Positions 42,301 to 52,585 of a DNA stretch of 64,000 bases are shown piece by piece. The notes under the pieces are model-generated. The model was given only the letters and a program-made list of their open reading frames with translations. It was not told the DNA's origin and ran no database searches. The position numbers and the translations under genes are program-made. Within the stretch, counting starts at the first letter, position 1; every line of letters begins with the position of its first letter. The DNA comes from Thereva unica (lineage: Eukaryota; Arthropoda; Insecta; Diptera; Therevidae), in NCBI GenBank assembly GCA_949987705.1, contig OX465281.1:172746516-172810515 (forward strand), given 5' to 3'.

Positions 42301-43695
42301 TGACTGATCGCCGCCGCGCCGTGGGGAAAATTGGAAGCGCTAGTCAGGGGAGCTTAGCCGCGAGAGCAATACTATAGTTTTCATAAATTTTATAGAACGA
42401 AGAAAAAGAGCGAATATTTTCGAGACCATATAGGGTGGCATTAGCACAGTCGCTGGACCGGCGCTCGTTCGATACGCAGGATAAGCAGATTTGGAAGTGG
42501 TTAAAATTTAGTTGGGGGCAGTTTTGGTAAAACCACGCTCGCGATTGGCAATTGCAAAAGATGAAGAAAATAAAAACTCTTCTATACTGAATCACATTAT
42601 TAAAACTTTTTTTATAATGCTCCTAGAATGCTTGTGAAGGAGCATAAAATGGTATGCTCCCCTACACTGGTATGGGAACGGGAGCACTGTAAGCTTTTTA
42701 AGGACTCTTCTTTTTTTTAAAGATATCAAAAACTTTTCCTAGCTAATATTGCGGGCATACAACAAATTCCGTAAAGTAACAGCTTGGTTTTATTCCTCGC
42801 ACTGAGTCGAAAACGTTTGCGTATTTATTGACTTGGATGCAAAAGCCAATTGCAAAGTCAATTGTATATCACTCTGTATTTTTGTAACCCTATAACCTAT
42901 TTCCATGAATTCCTCCATCTATCTATGGGGGTAAAATTGATGGTTCTATCTTCCCAACTTTAGGAGTTATGATTCGTCAAAGTCCAACTTTTGGGTTTTT
43001 TAAACAAAAATGTCAACTTCACCTACCTCTTTCTCCCAAAAAATAAGTAGGTTCCGCAAATATAATTAAATTATTAAATTTTAGAAGACCAAAAAGTAAG
43101 CAATAAATTCTTTATATTACAGATTTTACTAGCTGCCATAGTGGTGAGCGCTTCAGCAACAGGTGGTGGTGGTTATGGCAGCACTAATACAATTGGTACT
43201 GGTCATGGTGGTGGTGGCCATGGAGGTGGTAGCCATGGAGCTGGTCACGGCGGAGGACATGGGTCTGGTGGACAGGGCGGTTTTGGTCATGACGCTGGAT
43301 TTGGAGGAGGACATGGCGGCGGCCAAGGCAGTGGGCATGGTGTAGGAGGAGGCCAGCATGGAGGTTTAGTTGGCAGTGGTGGCGGACACGGAGGTGGCCT
43401 TGGTGGTGGCCAAGGGGGTTATGGTGGAGGTCAAGGCGGCTTCGGACAAGGAGGCGGACATGGTGATGGCAGCCAAGGTAGTTTTGGCGGAGGTCAAGGT
43501 GGTTTTGGACACGGAGGCGGCGGACATACCGGGGGTGGATTTGGTCATGGTAGTAATGATGGCGGGCATGGTGGTGGACACGGAAGTCAAGGTGGCTATG
43601 GGGGTACTGATAGAGGTAAAATCCAAAAACTAAAACATTTTGTAACATCACTATGTATTTTTATATTTATTTCAGGACACACTAAGCGATATTAA
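39366..43695 (+). CDS. Secreted glycine/histidine-rich protein (three coding exons)
   Basis: Coding parts: 39366-39380, 43123-43615, 43676-43695; 175 residues plus stop. Exon 1 gives MVKFL and ends at GTGAGT. The acceptor TTATATTACAG precedes 43123 and the phase-0 join makes a clean signal peptide MVKFLILLAAIVVSASA. Intron 2 (43616-43675, 60 bp) has GTAAAA and TTTATTTCAG, and the join gives the ending DRGHTKRY. The mature protein is more than half Gly with regular His, Gln and Phe/Tyr in GGGHGGG, GGQGGFG and GGQGGYG repeats and has no Cys. Insect proteins of this kind are cuticle, silk-like or holotricin-type antimicrobial proteins; His clusters could bind metal. Exact function unknown. TATA box and polyA signal flank it. 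This is the only convincing host gene here. Confidence 0.85.
40823..41557. mobile_element. 735-bp Harbinger-like element, copy 1
   Basis: The inverted ends AAGCC(C/T)(T/G)GACCTAAT extend through CCGCACCGTACCGTAAC for about 35 bp. The left flank is TTA (40820-40822). The minus strand encodes a 109-residue ORF (41459-41130) containing HGYYRVTFLKIKKLDSGQFF, which resembles the N-terminal helical region of Harbinger transposases, ending before any DDE core. It is therefore a non-autonomous derivative. It abuts copy 2 with no spacer. Confidence 0.75.
41558..42292. mobile_element. 735-bp Harbinger-like element, copy 2, head to tail
   Basis: By eye identical to copy 1 over its full length, including the minus-strand 109-residue ORF at 42194-41865 (exactly 735 bp away). 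The junction GGCTTAAGCC joins the right end of copy 1 to the left end of copy 2. The right flank reads TAC (or TTA if the last T is shared). Confidence 0.78.
42318..42700. repeat. Probable relative of the 764-1163 insertion
   Basis: It starts with GTGGGGAAAATTGGAAGCG, like GCGGGAAAAATTGGGAGCA at 766. Further in it has TATAATGCTCCT and GGAGCATAAAATGG...GGGAGCAC, like 979-1053. The right end was not located. Similarity is by eye and partial. Confidence 0.4.
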
Positions 43696-43767
43696 GAGGC
43701 AAAATAATAGTTTTACCATAAGAAAGTAATTTAATCTTTCTTACTAAGAAGAATGTGATTTTTTTTA

Positions 43768-43773
43768 AATAAA
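43768..43773 (+). terminator. PolyA signal of the Gly/His-rich gene
   Basis: AATAAA 73 bases after the stop codon, followed by a T/G-containing stretch. It fits a short 3' UTR. Confidence 0.75.
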
Positions 43774-43852
43774 ATTCTCCGAAATGTAAATTGGTTTCAT
43801 AATTATTCCTATTGTTATACGCTTTATATTAGCTTCACCTGTATGCATGTAT

Positions 43853-44405
43853 TAGGGTTGCCATTTTTTTGAGCAGCCCGACGAGGACACTTCGAAAAAA
43901 GTAAAAAAAAAAACATTTAACAAAAGAAAAACTACACAAAAGCTTGTTCGTCTGAAATCCAATCGCTATTAAATTTTGTAGCTCTCTTAGGTTTCTTTGG
44001 TGGTGTGTTTTCCATTTTCTCAAAAGATTGCTACAAATATAAATTAAAATTGTTATGAATTTCATTATAGCCTGCTCGTTAAAAGTCAATTTCGCATTTA
44101 CATTTTTGTACAACTTTTGTACAATGAATCTACTTCTTTTTGCAGTAAGAAGTTCTGTAGTTCTCTGCTTTAAATATGGATTAGATGAATACTTTTTGAA
44201 GTAGTAGAAGGAAAAAAATTATTTATATCGCTATTTTTCTTTGTAACATTTGAATTTTAATTTAATTTTGTTAAAGAAGTTGAAATTCCACAAATATTAT
44301 AAATTTTTATGAAGTCGCGAGGATTTTCAAAGCGCGACGAGGACTGAGGCCAAAACTCATGAAAAGAGGACAATCCTCGTCAAACGAGCATGTTTGGCAA
44401 CCCTA
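43853..44405. mobile_element. 553-bp TIR element with 12-bp flanking duplication
   Basis: The ends are TAGGGTTGCCA and its exact inverse TGGCAACCCTA. The flanks GTATGCATGTAT at 43841-43852 and 44406-44417 are identical. The surrounding DNA, when joined, matches the repeat at 57290-57330/57828-57900 (ATATTAGCT...CTGTATGYATGTAT...AGACAAA), which serves as an empty-site control. No ORF. A 9-12 bp duplication would suggest a Mutator-like element; a TA-inserting element with longer chance similarity is the alternative. Confidence 0.72.
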
Positions 44406-44610
44406 GTATGCATGTATGCAGACAAATTTTGCAACTTGCTTTTGAGCCACTTCCATAAAACCGATCAGCTGCAAATTTTGCACATGATTGGGTATATTTC
44501 TCGTTTCAATGCAATCTCTATATATTGTAATAAAAAACAAGATGGCGGCCGAATTTTGCAATTGTGCTCCCCGACCTCTGACATGGGTATCAAATGAAAG
44601 GGTATGACAA
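44406..44610 (+). repeat. Helitron-like/128-bp-family repeat remnant
   Basis: Continues the family seen at 57836-58060: CCACTTCCATAAAACCG, CAAATTTTGCACA, AAGATGGCGGCCGAATTTTGCA, GACATGGGTATCAAATGAAAG. No coding sequence. Confidence 0.6.
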
Positions 44611-44619
44611 CTAGGTCAA

Positions 44620-45920
44620 TCTTAGCGTGAATGAGTTCAATAAATATTTCACAGCTGCAACGAGCAAAGTCGGTGATACTAATTGCTCTACGTCTACTGT
44701 TAATAATACTGGTATATTTAGTTTCCGCAACGTGGACTACGAAGAAGTCCGTAAAACCTTCTGTGCTATTAAATCCAACGCCACTGGACAGGACAACCTC
44801 CCACCTATATTTCTAAAGCTAATTCCTAATTCCTGTAATTCTCCCATACATATCGATACCCATTTTTTTAATTTAAGCAACTCAAGGTAATAAAATAGTG
44901 AATTGTCTCAATAAATATTCTCGAATTAAAACTTCATCGTGTCTTTATTTAATACAAATTTTGTTTTGAATAAAAAATATTTAGTTTCTTGAGCAAAAAA
45001 TTAAAAAATCTTATTTCGAAAAAGACATATCTTGGTCGAAAAGTATAATTATTGAGCGAAGAAATACAATTGCTAGGCTGAAAAATGTTTCTACTCAAGA
45101 AAACGAAACGAAGACTATGGAATTGCTGGAATCAAGACCATTTTTCTATCAGTGTACTAGAAAAAATAATGGCTAGTAATTGATAGCCACTGTGAGACCG
45201 GGTCCCTATTGAGACGGGCACAGTCTGGCTTTCGCAAAGGCCAAAGCTGTGAAACTGCACTTTTAGAGGCTACTACTGACCTTCAAAAGGCTCTTGATTC
45301 CGATAATGTTGCTTTCCTCGTTCTTCTTGACTTCAGTAAGGCTTTCGATAGTGTTGACCACATGCGCCTATTTACCAAATTGGCAACCCACATGAGGTTT
45401 ACATCCTCTGATACCTGATCCGTAGTTACCTGCAGAATCGTTGCCAAAAAGTATGGTTACATAACTCGATTTCAGATCAGTTACCGATAACCTGCGGCGT
45501 TCCACAGGGCTCCATACTAGGACCATTACTCTTCTCTATGTACATAAATGAAATGAAATATTCAGATCTACTTAAACAGCCCCCTTGGACTGGCTGAGAA
45601 CTGTATTGCGAACATAAATACAGATCTCAAGCGTATTTATCAATGGTCTGTGTCAGACCGTCTACAACTTAATGCCTCTAAATCCTGTTACATTCCAATG
45701 TATAGGATTAAATTAGATACCGTCCGTTTTCCTAGTATCGTTTTTATGAACACACGGCTACCTTATCAAACACGTGTCATTAATCCATGCGTTTATCTGA
45801 ATTCTCAACTTACCTGCTGCGATCATATTTCTCATACATTATCTAAAATTTATGGTAATTTACGGCGTCTCTGGCTATACGCCTCCATCCTACCCTTGGG
45901 CTCGAAACGAAATAAATAAA
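44620..45920 (+). pseudogene. Dead LINE (relative of LINE B), RT only
   Basis: Pieces in several frames: VRKTFCAIKSNATGQDNLPP (44627-44890), QSGFRKGQSCETALLEATTD and FLVLLDFSKAFDSVDHMRLF (45209-45418), ITCGVPQGSILGPLLFSMYI (about 45480-45550), and WSVSDRLQLNASKSCYIPMY (45650-45919). Between about 44885 and 45195 unrelated AT-rich DNA is inserted. The YADD catalytic box is missing: the sequence jumps from INEMKYSDLL to the LAENCIANINTDLK helix. An old fragment with endonuclease and both ends lost. Confidence 0.78.
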
Positions 45921-45929
45921 CTAGATACA

Positions 45930-46215
45930 ATTAGCTTTGTGGCGTCATTCAAAACTCAAAATGGCAGCCAACATAAAATGGCGGACAACCGTTTTCATTA
46001 CAACCCACTCGGAATGGGTATCAAATGAAAGAGGGTTTGACAAATAGAATACTATAAGCTGTGTAGCGCCATTCCAAATTCAAAATGGCATCCAACACAA
46101 AATAGCGGTTAACCGTTTTCTTTATAACGCCCTCGTTATGGGTATCAAATGAAAGTGTTTGTAGTACAGTAAGCTGTGTGACGTCATTTTAAATATAATA
46201 TAGCGGTCACTACGA
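45930..46215. repeat. Degenerate 128-bp-family repeats
   Basis: Two to three diverged units with AAAATGGCAGCCAAC, ATGGGTATCAAATGAAAG and CGTTTTCTTTATAAC, in the opposite orientation to the array at 49407-50434. Next to it, 46279-46300 reads CAGGGGAACTTCTCTAACTC, a possible pogo/Tigger-like end without a located partner. Confidence 0.6.
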
Positions 46216-46805
46216 AAAGGTGCAATACATAATAGACTAAAAAGTGGAAAATAAAAAATATAGCTAAAAAGTAAAATACAGGGGAACTTCTCTAACTCAA
46301 ATTTTTCTCTACGCCGAATCTTTATGAAAAATATTTATATTTCGTTCCATTTTTAATGTATTTTGATCTTTACGAAAAGCTACGAAAATTTGAGGAATCT
46401 AGAAGTGATGTTCCTAATTGTATCGAAGATTTTATGGAAAAGGAGAGGTGGTCTTGTAAAACAAAAAAAAATTACCGAATACTTCGAAATAAAAAATTAA
46501 CTTTTTTGTGTATTTCTGTAAGTCGAAATCCGTATTAATAATAATAGAGTTATCCTTCTAATATAGAAGGTGCACTTCTCATCAGGGCTGAGAAATATTT
46601 ACCACTGCACAATGGCTCAGCTGAGACATGCAAATAATACTTTCTATTTTATATATATTTATTATGTATGTATTTTTTACTTTTTTTCAAACTTTATGTT
46701 TTTACAAGACATTTTAAAGATGATTCATGTCCCTTAACCTATCAATATACATAATATAGCAATATTATTAAGACTCTTATTATAGCAATATTATTATGAC
46801 TCTTA

Positions 46806-47197
46806 GGGCCGGTTTCACAGTGCGAACTTAAGTTTTGCAAATTTTTTCACTTAAGTATAACTTAAATCAAATTCGGTTTCACAGCGCAATTTTTTCTTCT
46901 TCTTACTATTATATTTGTTTCTTACGGCGGCACTTCAATATTGTAAATTATGTACTTACAATAGCCGAACTTTACATGTAAAATTTCCTTTTAATCGCGT
47001 TTTCCTTGAAATGTACTGGAATAAACTGACGTTTGAATTTTCTATGCATTCTGATTTAAGAAAAACTTAAGTCTAGAGAAATTGCCACTTAAGTTACACT
47101 TAAGTAAATTTTAAGTGGCAACTGTGAAACAGACATCTATACTTAAGTGTAACTTAAGTTAATTTTTATACTTAAGTTCGCACTGTGAAACCGGCCC
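46806..47197. mobile_element. 392-bp Harbinger-like MITE
   Basis: The ends GGGCCGGTTTCACAGTGCG continue as an inverted match of about 28 bp. Inside, many CTTAAGT-like short palindromes occur. The flanks are TTA at 46803-46805 and 47198-47200. A three-base TTA duplication and GGG...CCC ends fit PIF/Harbinger. No ORF. Confidence 0.85.
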
Positions 47198-47404
47198 TTA
47201 CATTTTTATCGGTTGAATATTAATCAAGGCATTCAAATTGTACTGAAATTGTACGAATACATAAACAAAACGGCCCAAAGTTATTTGCAAAGAGAAATAT
47301 GTGCCTGTCATAAAACATAGTTGACCGCATAACTTTTTAATTAACTTATTGTGAACAAAATAGGTATTTCAATTTTGTGAGTTTTTAAAGAATAAAACGT
47401 ACAC

Positions 47405-47710
47405 TCTATTATTACGTTAAAATTGGTTTTAAGATATTAACAACACCTTTTTTATTGAATGTACAAAAATTCGTTTTTTCGGAAGATTTACTAGCCTGTG
47501 TGCAAGAGAATTGAAAGCAGCCAGTTTATTCTGTATAGGTGTGAAGGAGTCACTTGGGATGTAACGTAGAGTATTAGTTGGTTTGTGATGGATAGCAAAA
47601 CTAATACTTCCTTGGTTCCTCTGTATTTCCAGATCTAAGAACACTAGTTTGTTGTTGTCCTCAATTTCGCAATTCAATTTTACACAGGCTAGTAAATCTT
47701 CAATTAACAA
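47405..47710 (-). pseudogene. Penelope-like RT C-terminal fragment fused to element 3' end
   Basis: The minus strand reads LVFLDLEIQRNQGSISFAIH and HKPTNTLRYIPSDSFTPIQN then AAFNSLAHRLVNLP, the conserved end of Penelope RT. It then switches directly to a stretch (TTTTTGTACATTCAATAAAA to TTAATATCTTAAAACC) that is the 3' end of the Penelope element at 60520-60570. The GIY-YIG endonuclease that should lie between is missing. From 47711 on, the plus strand has AARINGYGAK, a Penelope linker in the opposite direction. Confidence 0.72.
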
Positions 47711-47760
47711 CGCCCAAGTATATGAGAGAATACAAATACATTCAAAATGCAGCCAGAATC

Positions 47761-48518
47761 AATGGGTATGGAGCAAAGCCTTCTATATTTACAAGCCATT
47801 CATAAAGAAATCTCACACTCCCAATGAAACCATAATGGGACTTCAATTTTTCTGTCAAACTGTGTGGAGTGCGGTTATGTACGTTTATTGGGAATAAATT
47901 ATTGGGGATAAAATCTTCTTTAAATCAAATAAAAACAAAAATTATGGACATTAATTGTAACATTTATTAACTACATATTACAAAGTTGTGATAATAATGT
48001 AAATAATAAATGTAATAGCATTACTAACTTCCTTCTTTAATGAATTTTATTTCAAATTTTATTCCGTGTTTAACTTTCCAAGCAAACGCCGTACCTGGAG
48101 GTAGGAAACTACCGCTAAAAATAAATTTATATAAATATTTCGGAATTTTTAGCAATCTATTCGTTTCAACTTATCTTTATTTTCTTATTTTGATTTAAAA
48201 CTGGAACTGGCTGGTCCTTCATCTGACACTGTGCCCCAGAGAACAATTTCGGATATTTTAGTAGTAATCAAAGCTCAAACGAAAATTTTGCTTTTATCTT
48301 TATAAAAAACTCTTATTTTTAACAAAAAATCCCGGCATTTTCATTAATAGAAAACTTTCCGCGGCACGAAACACTTGTTTTCCTCGTTATCAAAGGGATT
48401 TTGATTTTTTTTTCTCCATTGCCAACATAAACCCCGTAAATCTTATTAATAACACATGTTTATTTAAATTACAAATTTATGACAGTTAATTTGGGTACTT
48501 TTTTCAATATTGTACGTT
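47761..48518. other. Intergenic, no gene seen
   Basis: AT-rich. A stretch near 48330-48420 (CACTTGTTTTCC, TCAAAGGGATTTTGAT) resembles 59580-59650, so this is probably old repeat DNA. Confidence 0.4.
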
Positions 48519-48825
48519 TTTTACATTGACTGCACAATGGGTGGGGGGCAAACGGCTAACAAAGACCTCCGAAAGTGGTGGTACCCGATTTGCCACCTCT
48601 GCCAAAACCCGAGAAAAGTCACTGCAGACGAACACCTAGCAGACCTGTTAGCAAGTCCTAATCCCACCTCCCCGCGGTGCCCCTGGGGTACTTCTTCGGA
48701 AGGAGCTAACGGGAGACGGGCGAATGGCGAGCTCTCTGCGCCACAAAACAGAGCTTTAAGTCGGTTGGGCTGAGGGTTAGCAGCCCGCTCCCATAAAAAA
48801 CACTATTGCTACGAATCGGCAAACA

Positions 48826-49173
48826 ATGCCTCGGAACCGGATGGACAACACGACGACGACCTTTGCTTTTCGAACAAGGACACGAATCGGATCATGGAAT
48901 GTGAGAACACTGCTGGCTGAGGGACGGCTGGATGAAATCTTCAGCGAGATGAATCGATATAAAATCAAGATCATGGGACTTAGCGAGACCAGATGGCCCG
49001 ATGCGGGGGAACGTATCTGCCCAAATGGTGAGTCCTTTTTGAGAAACGAAACTGAAAGCCGTTGGTGTAATACTCACCAAAGAAGCCAGGTCCAGCCTCA
49101 TTAGCTGGTCACCAGTTTCTGAGAGGATTATTACCGTGCGCCTGCGTACCAGACTAAGAATTACTACGGTAGT
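48826..49173 (+). pseudogene. LINE D endonuclease, first part
   Basis: From ATG 48826: RTRTRIGSWNVRTLLAEGRL (catalytic Asn) and KIKIMGLSETRWPDAGE (catalytic Glu). A frameshift near 49045-49060 moves the frame to KAVGVILTKEARSSLISWSP and VRLRTRLRITTVVQC, which is cut at 49173-49181 by the hAT insertion and resumes at 54861. Confidence 0.8.
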
Positions 49174-49406
49174 CCAATGCTCAGTGGCGGTTCCTCTTTG
49201 GAAGCAAAGGAAGCACTGCTTCCCTTGACCAAATAGACAACTTCCTAAAAAATTAATTTAAATATATCAAGACTAGCTGGGACCCGGCGCGCCTACGCTG
49301 CACCCATAAGTCAATAGTAAACAATAAAAACCATCCATTCTTAATATTTTTCGAGATATGAATTTTACACAGATGAAATGCCTCAAAGAACATGGGTCTT
49401 GCGTCG

Positions 49407-50434
49407 GCCGCCATGAATCGGTATATTGAGTCTACTACATTGCTTATTGTATTCTACTTATCATACCCTTTCATTTGATACCCATGTTGAGGGGATTGTG
49501 AAGAAAGTGGTAATCCGGCCTCTTTAGACGGCCGCCATGGATCTAAAGATATATTTTGTATACTACATTGCTTATTGTATTCTACTTATCATACCCTTTC
49601 ATTTGATACCCATGTCGAGGTGGTTGTGAAGAAAGTGGTACCTCGCCCTCTTGAGGCGGCCGCCATGGATCTAAAGATATATTTTGTATACTACATTGCT
49701 TATTGTATTCTCCTTAACATACCCTTTCATTTGATACCCATGTTGAGGTGGTTGTGAAGAAAGTGGTAATCCGGCCTCTTGAGACGGCCGCCATGGATCT
49801 AAAGATATATTTTGTATACTACATTGCTTATTGTATTCTACTTATCATACCCTTTCATTTGATACCCATGTCGAGGTGGTTGTGAAGAAAGTGATACCCC
49901 GCCCTCTTGAGACGGCCGCCATGGATCTAAAGATATATTTTGTATACTACATTGCTTGTTGTATTCTACTTATCATACCCTTTCATTTGATACCCATGTC
50001 GAGGTGGTTGTGAAGAAAGTGGTACCCCGCCCTCTTGAGACGGCCGCCATGGATCTAAAGATATATTTTGTATACTACATTGCTTATTATATTCTCCTTA
50101 ACATACCCTTTCATTTGATACCCATGTTGAGGTGGTTGTGAAGAAAGTGGTAATCCGGCCTCTTGAGACGGCCGCCATGGATCTAAAGATATATTTTGTA
50201 TACTACATTGCTTATTGTATTCTACTTATCATACCCTTTCATTTGATACCCATGTCGAGGTGGTTGTGAAGAAAGTGATACCCCGCCCTCTTGAGACGGC
50301 CGCCATGGATCTAAAGATATATTTTGTATACTACATTGCTTGTTGTATTCTACTTATCATACCCTTTCATTTGATACCCATGTCGAGGTGGTTGTGAAGA
50401 AAGTGGTACACCGCCCTCTTGAGACGGCCGCCAT
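49407..50434 (+). repeat. Tandem array, eight units of about 128 bp
   Basis: GCCGCCATG recurs at 49407, 49531, 49659, 49787, 49915, 50043, 50171, 50299 and 50427: spacing 124 once, then 128 seven times. Each unit contains TATACTACATTGCTTATTG, CCCTTTCATTTGATACCCAT and GTTGTGAAGAAAGTGG. Two alternating variants (GGTAATCCGGCC and GGTACCCCGCCC types) suggest duplication in blocks of two or three. Diverged single units of this family lie at 44560, 45930-46215, 51660-52380, 57950-58190 and 63110. Confidence 0.92.
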
Positions 50435-50438
50435 GGAT

Positions 50439-50585
50439 CATTTTAGTTTCAATAGCGTCATGGCCTACCTATTGTTTGACAGGTGCGTAAAATTGAAATT
50501 TTCATTAAATGTTATGATTCAATTTAATGACAATTTTACATTTGTCAAACAATAGGTAGGCCATGAAGCTATTGAAACTAAAATG
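50439..50585. mobile_element. 147-bp hairpin MITE at the end of the array
   Basis: The arms CATTTTAGTTTCAATAGC and TTGTTTGACA on the left are inverted on the right with only a few mismatches over about 55 bp. It sits exactly where the ninth 128-bp unit would continue (after CCATGGAT). No clear target duplication. Confidence 0.72.
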
Positions 50586-51482
50586 AAGTGAAAATTCCTA
50601 AAATTACCATTTTTGTTTGGATTTTGCAGCTGTTTTTTTGGTTAAAGGTATAAAAAATAGCCTACGACCTATTCTCAGACCTACCAAATATACACAAAAA
50701 ATTTCATGCAAATTGATCAACCCGTTTCGGAGGAGTACGGTAACAAACACTGTGACACGAGATTTTTATAGATATAGATTAATCACAAGAAAAATCTTAA
50801 TATATTTTCTCCTCTGGAAACACTAAAGCTGGAGATATTACAACTTCCCCATGTTGTGTTAGGCCATGGTCATGATATGACACCCTCAGAGCAAAAGCGG
50901 GCTAAAATAACAAAGAGAGCGAAAACGGTTCGGGGGTTTTTTTTAGCGCAAAAGAGGAATATCTTCGTATTCTTAGAGTAAAAATGGTATAACTATGTAT
51001 ACTTCAGCGCAAAAACGGTGTATCAAAAAACCGAGAGCAAAAGCGGGTTAACTTTTTACTCCGCTTTTGCTCTTAATGAAAACTTATACTTACCGCTTTT
51101 GCGCTAAACAAAAATTTAAATCGCTTTTGCTCTCAATAAACGCGTCAAATTTGTTTTCATCACACTAGGGTTGAAAACGCTGGCTTTAGATTTTATTTTT
51201 TGAATTCTGCTTTTTCTCCCTTGTAACGTAATATAGAAAGTCCGCCGTCGCCTGGTCCCAAACCCAGGGTGTGAAAGGAGGCGGGTACTCGATCTGCTGA
51301 ATTGACCAGAATCGGGAAACCGAAGAAACAGGGCAAGAGACCGTATTTTTCGAAGCGGCACCGACAGCAGCGTATCCATTGCTGGGACGTCCCGCTCGGA
51401 CCGAAAATACTGTGGAAGAAGATGCTCGCCCTTTCACGCCAACTAACTATTCCTATTGAAACCCACCTGTTTTACTATCTAA

Positions 51483-51575
51483 AGCGCCGACAAGGATATA
51501 GTTTATTACTATAAGAAAGAGTAACGGCGAAAGTAAACATCCTTGTCGTACTCCTGAGTTCATCTCAAAGGTTTC
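51483..51575 (-). pseudogene. RTE-like RT fragment
   Basis: The minus strand reads FEMNSGVRQGCLLSPLLFLI, the conserved RT block of RTE LINEs. This is just the region deleted from LINE D, but here it is in opposite orientation and from another copy. Confidence 0.65.
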
Positions 51576-51659
51576 GGTTAATTTTAACTATATTAACACA
51601 TTTTTGCTATTTTTGAAATTTTCGTTTTTGAATACCTCCGGTTACCCGATCACCTTTAA

Positions 51660-52385
51660 ATTTTGCACACAGCGATGACAATGCAATATGGTATACTCAT
51701 TACACCGTTAGATCCATGGCGGAGGTCTCCAGAGGACGGCTTACTGTTTTCTTCACGGAACAAATTTTGCAATCGACTTTTCAAATACTTCCGGATATCC
51801 TATCATTCTGAAATTTTGCACACAGCTTTAGCTCCGAAGACAATGCAATATGGTATATACCTTTAGATCCATGGAGGCCGTCTCAGGAGGGCGGGTTGAA
51901 AAATTCTTCACAACTCCTTCGACATGGGTATCAAATGAAAGGATATGACAAGTATAACACCATAACCAATATAGTATGCTCAATATATCGTTTGGTCCAT
52001 GGCGGCCATCTCAAGAGGGCGGATTACCATTTTCTTCACTGCCCCCGAAACATGGGTATCAAATGAAATGGTATGATAAGTAGAACACCATAAGAAATAT
52101 AGTATATTCAATTTATCGTTTGGTCCATGGCGGCCATCTCAAGAGGGCGGATTAACATTTTCTTCACAACAACCGCGACGTGGGTAATACAGGAAAGGGT
52201 GTGATAAGTAGAATACAATAAGCTATATGGCGTCATTATAAATTTAACTTGGCGGCTAACATAAACTGGTGGATTGCCTAACTTTACAACAACCTCGAAA
52301 TGGGAATCAAATGAAAGGACATGCCATGTTGAACAAAATAAGTTATGTGACATAATTCAAAATTTAATATGCACACCAGTTACAT
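51660..52385. repeat. Diverged units of the 128-bp family (reverse)
   Basis: Repeated blocks ATGGGTATCAAATGAAA, TCCATGGCGGCCATCTCAAG and TTTTCTTCAC in inverse orientation to the array at 49407; about five degenerate units. Confidence 0.7.
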
Positions 52386-52470
52386 AATGGAAATTAATAC
52401 GGTAAATTATTTAAAGTAAAATGAAAGATAAAAGTTTCAGATAATGAAATATAATTTATAGATGTTATTT

Positions 52471-52580
52471 TAAACGAAAAAACGTGGGGGTCATGCTATA
52501 GACAATAGTAGGAGTGTAGAGTAGCTGGGTTGAGAAGTCATTCGTATCAATCATGTATGCGCCCCACGTTTTTTCGTTTA
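52471..52580. mobile_element. 110-bp hairpin repeat
   Basis: TAAACGAAAAAACGTGGGG at 52471-52489 is inverted at 52562-52580. No clear target duplication apart from possible TA. Probably a small MITE. Confidence 0.6.
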
Positions 52581-52585
52581 TAATC

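Larger units (their letters stand above)
39381..43122 (+). other. First intron of the Gly/His-rich gene, with transposon cargo
   Basis: A 3742-bp phase-0 intron from GTGAGTTATT to TATATTACAG. Splitting the signal peptide after five codons is common in insect cuticle-type genes. About 1.5 kb of it is the Harbinger pair at 40823-42292, followed by a probable TIR repeat at 42318-42700. The rest is AT-rich; the open frame at 40163-40465 has no recognisable motif. Confidence 0.8.
49273..50778 (-). mobile_element. Probable non-autonomous Helitron carrying the 128-bp array
   Basis: On the minus strand it starts TCTATATCTATAAAAATCTC after an A (50779) and ends GGGTCCCAGCTAG before a T (49272). It contains the GTACTCCTCCGAAACGGGTTG-like block typical of insect Helitron starts. 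A-to-T insertion and TC...CTAG ends are Helitron hallmarks. The 3' hairpin is not clean (a GGCGCGCC palindrome lies 12 bases before the end). No Rep or helicase. Confidence 0.55.

Noticed and set aside
43153..43651. Several long open frames on both strands over the Gly/His-rich exon (up to 155 codons)
   Set aside because: They are shadows of the GGN-rich coding repeat; only the frame with signal peptide and splice joins makes sense.
46356..46538. Possible pogo/Tigger transposase (ORF with KLRKFEESRSDVPNC)
   Set aside because: Only a left-end-like CAGGGGAACTTCTC was seen, no inverse end or DDE block; too weak to annotate as a gene.
49407..50434. CRISPR-like regular repeats
   Set aside because: The units are 128-bp head-to-tail copies with no variable spacers, in a eukaryotic transposon context.
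49575..50555. Repeated 60-71 codon ORFs starting MYSTYHTLSFDTHVEVV
   Set aside because: They arise from the 128-bp tandem units, have no gene context and change frame from unit to unit.
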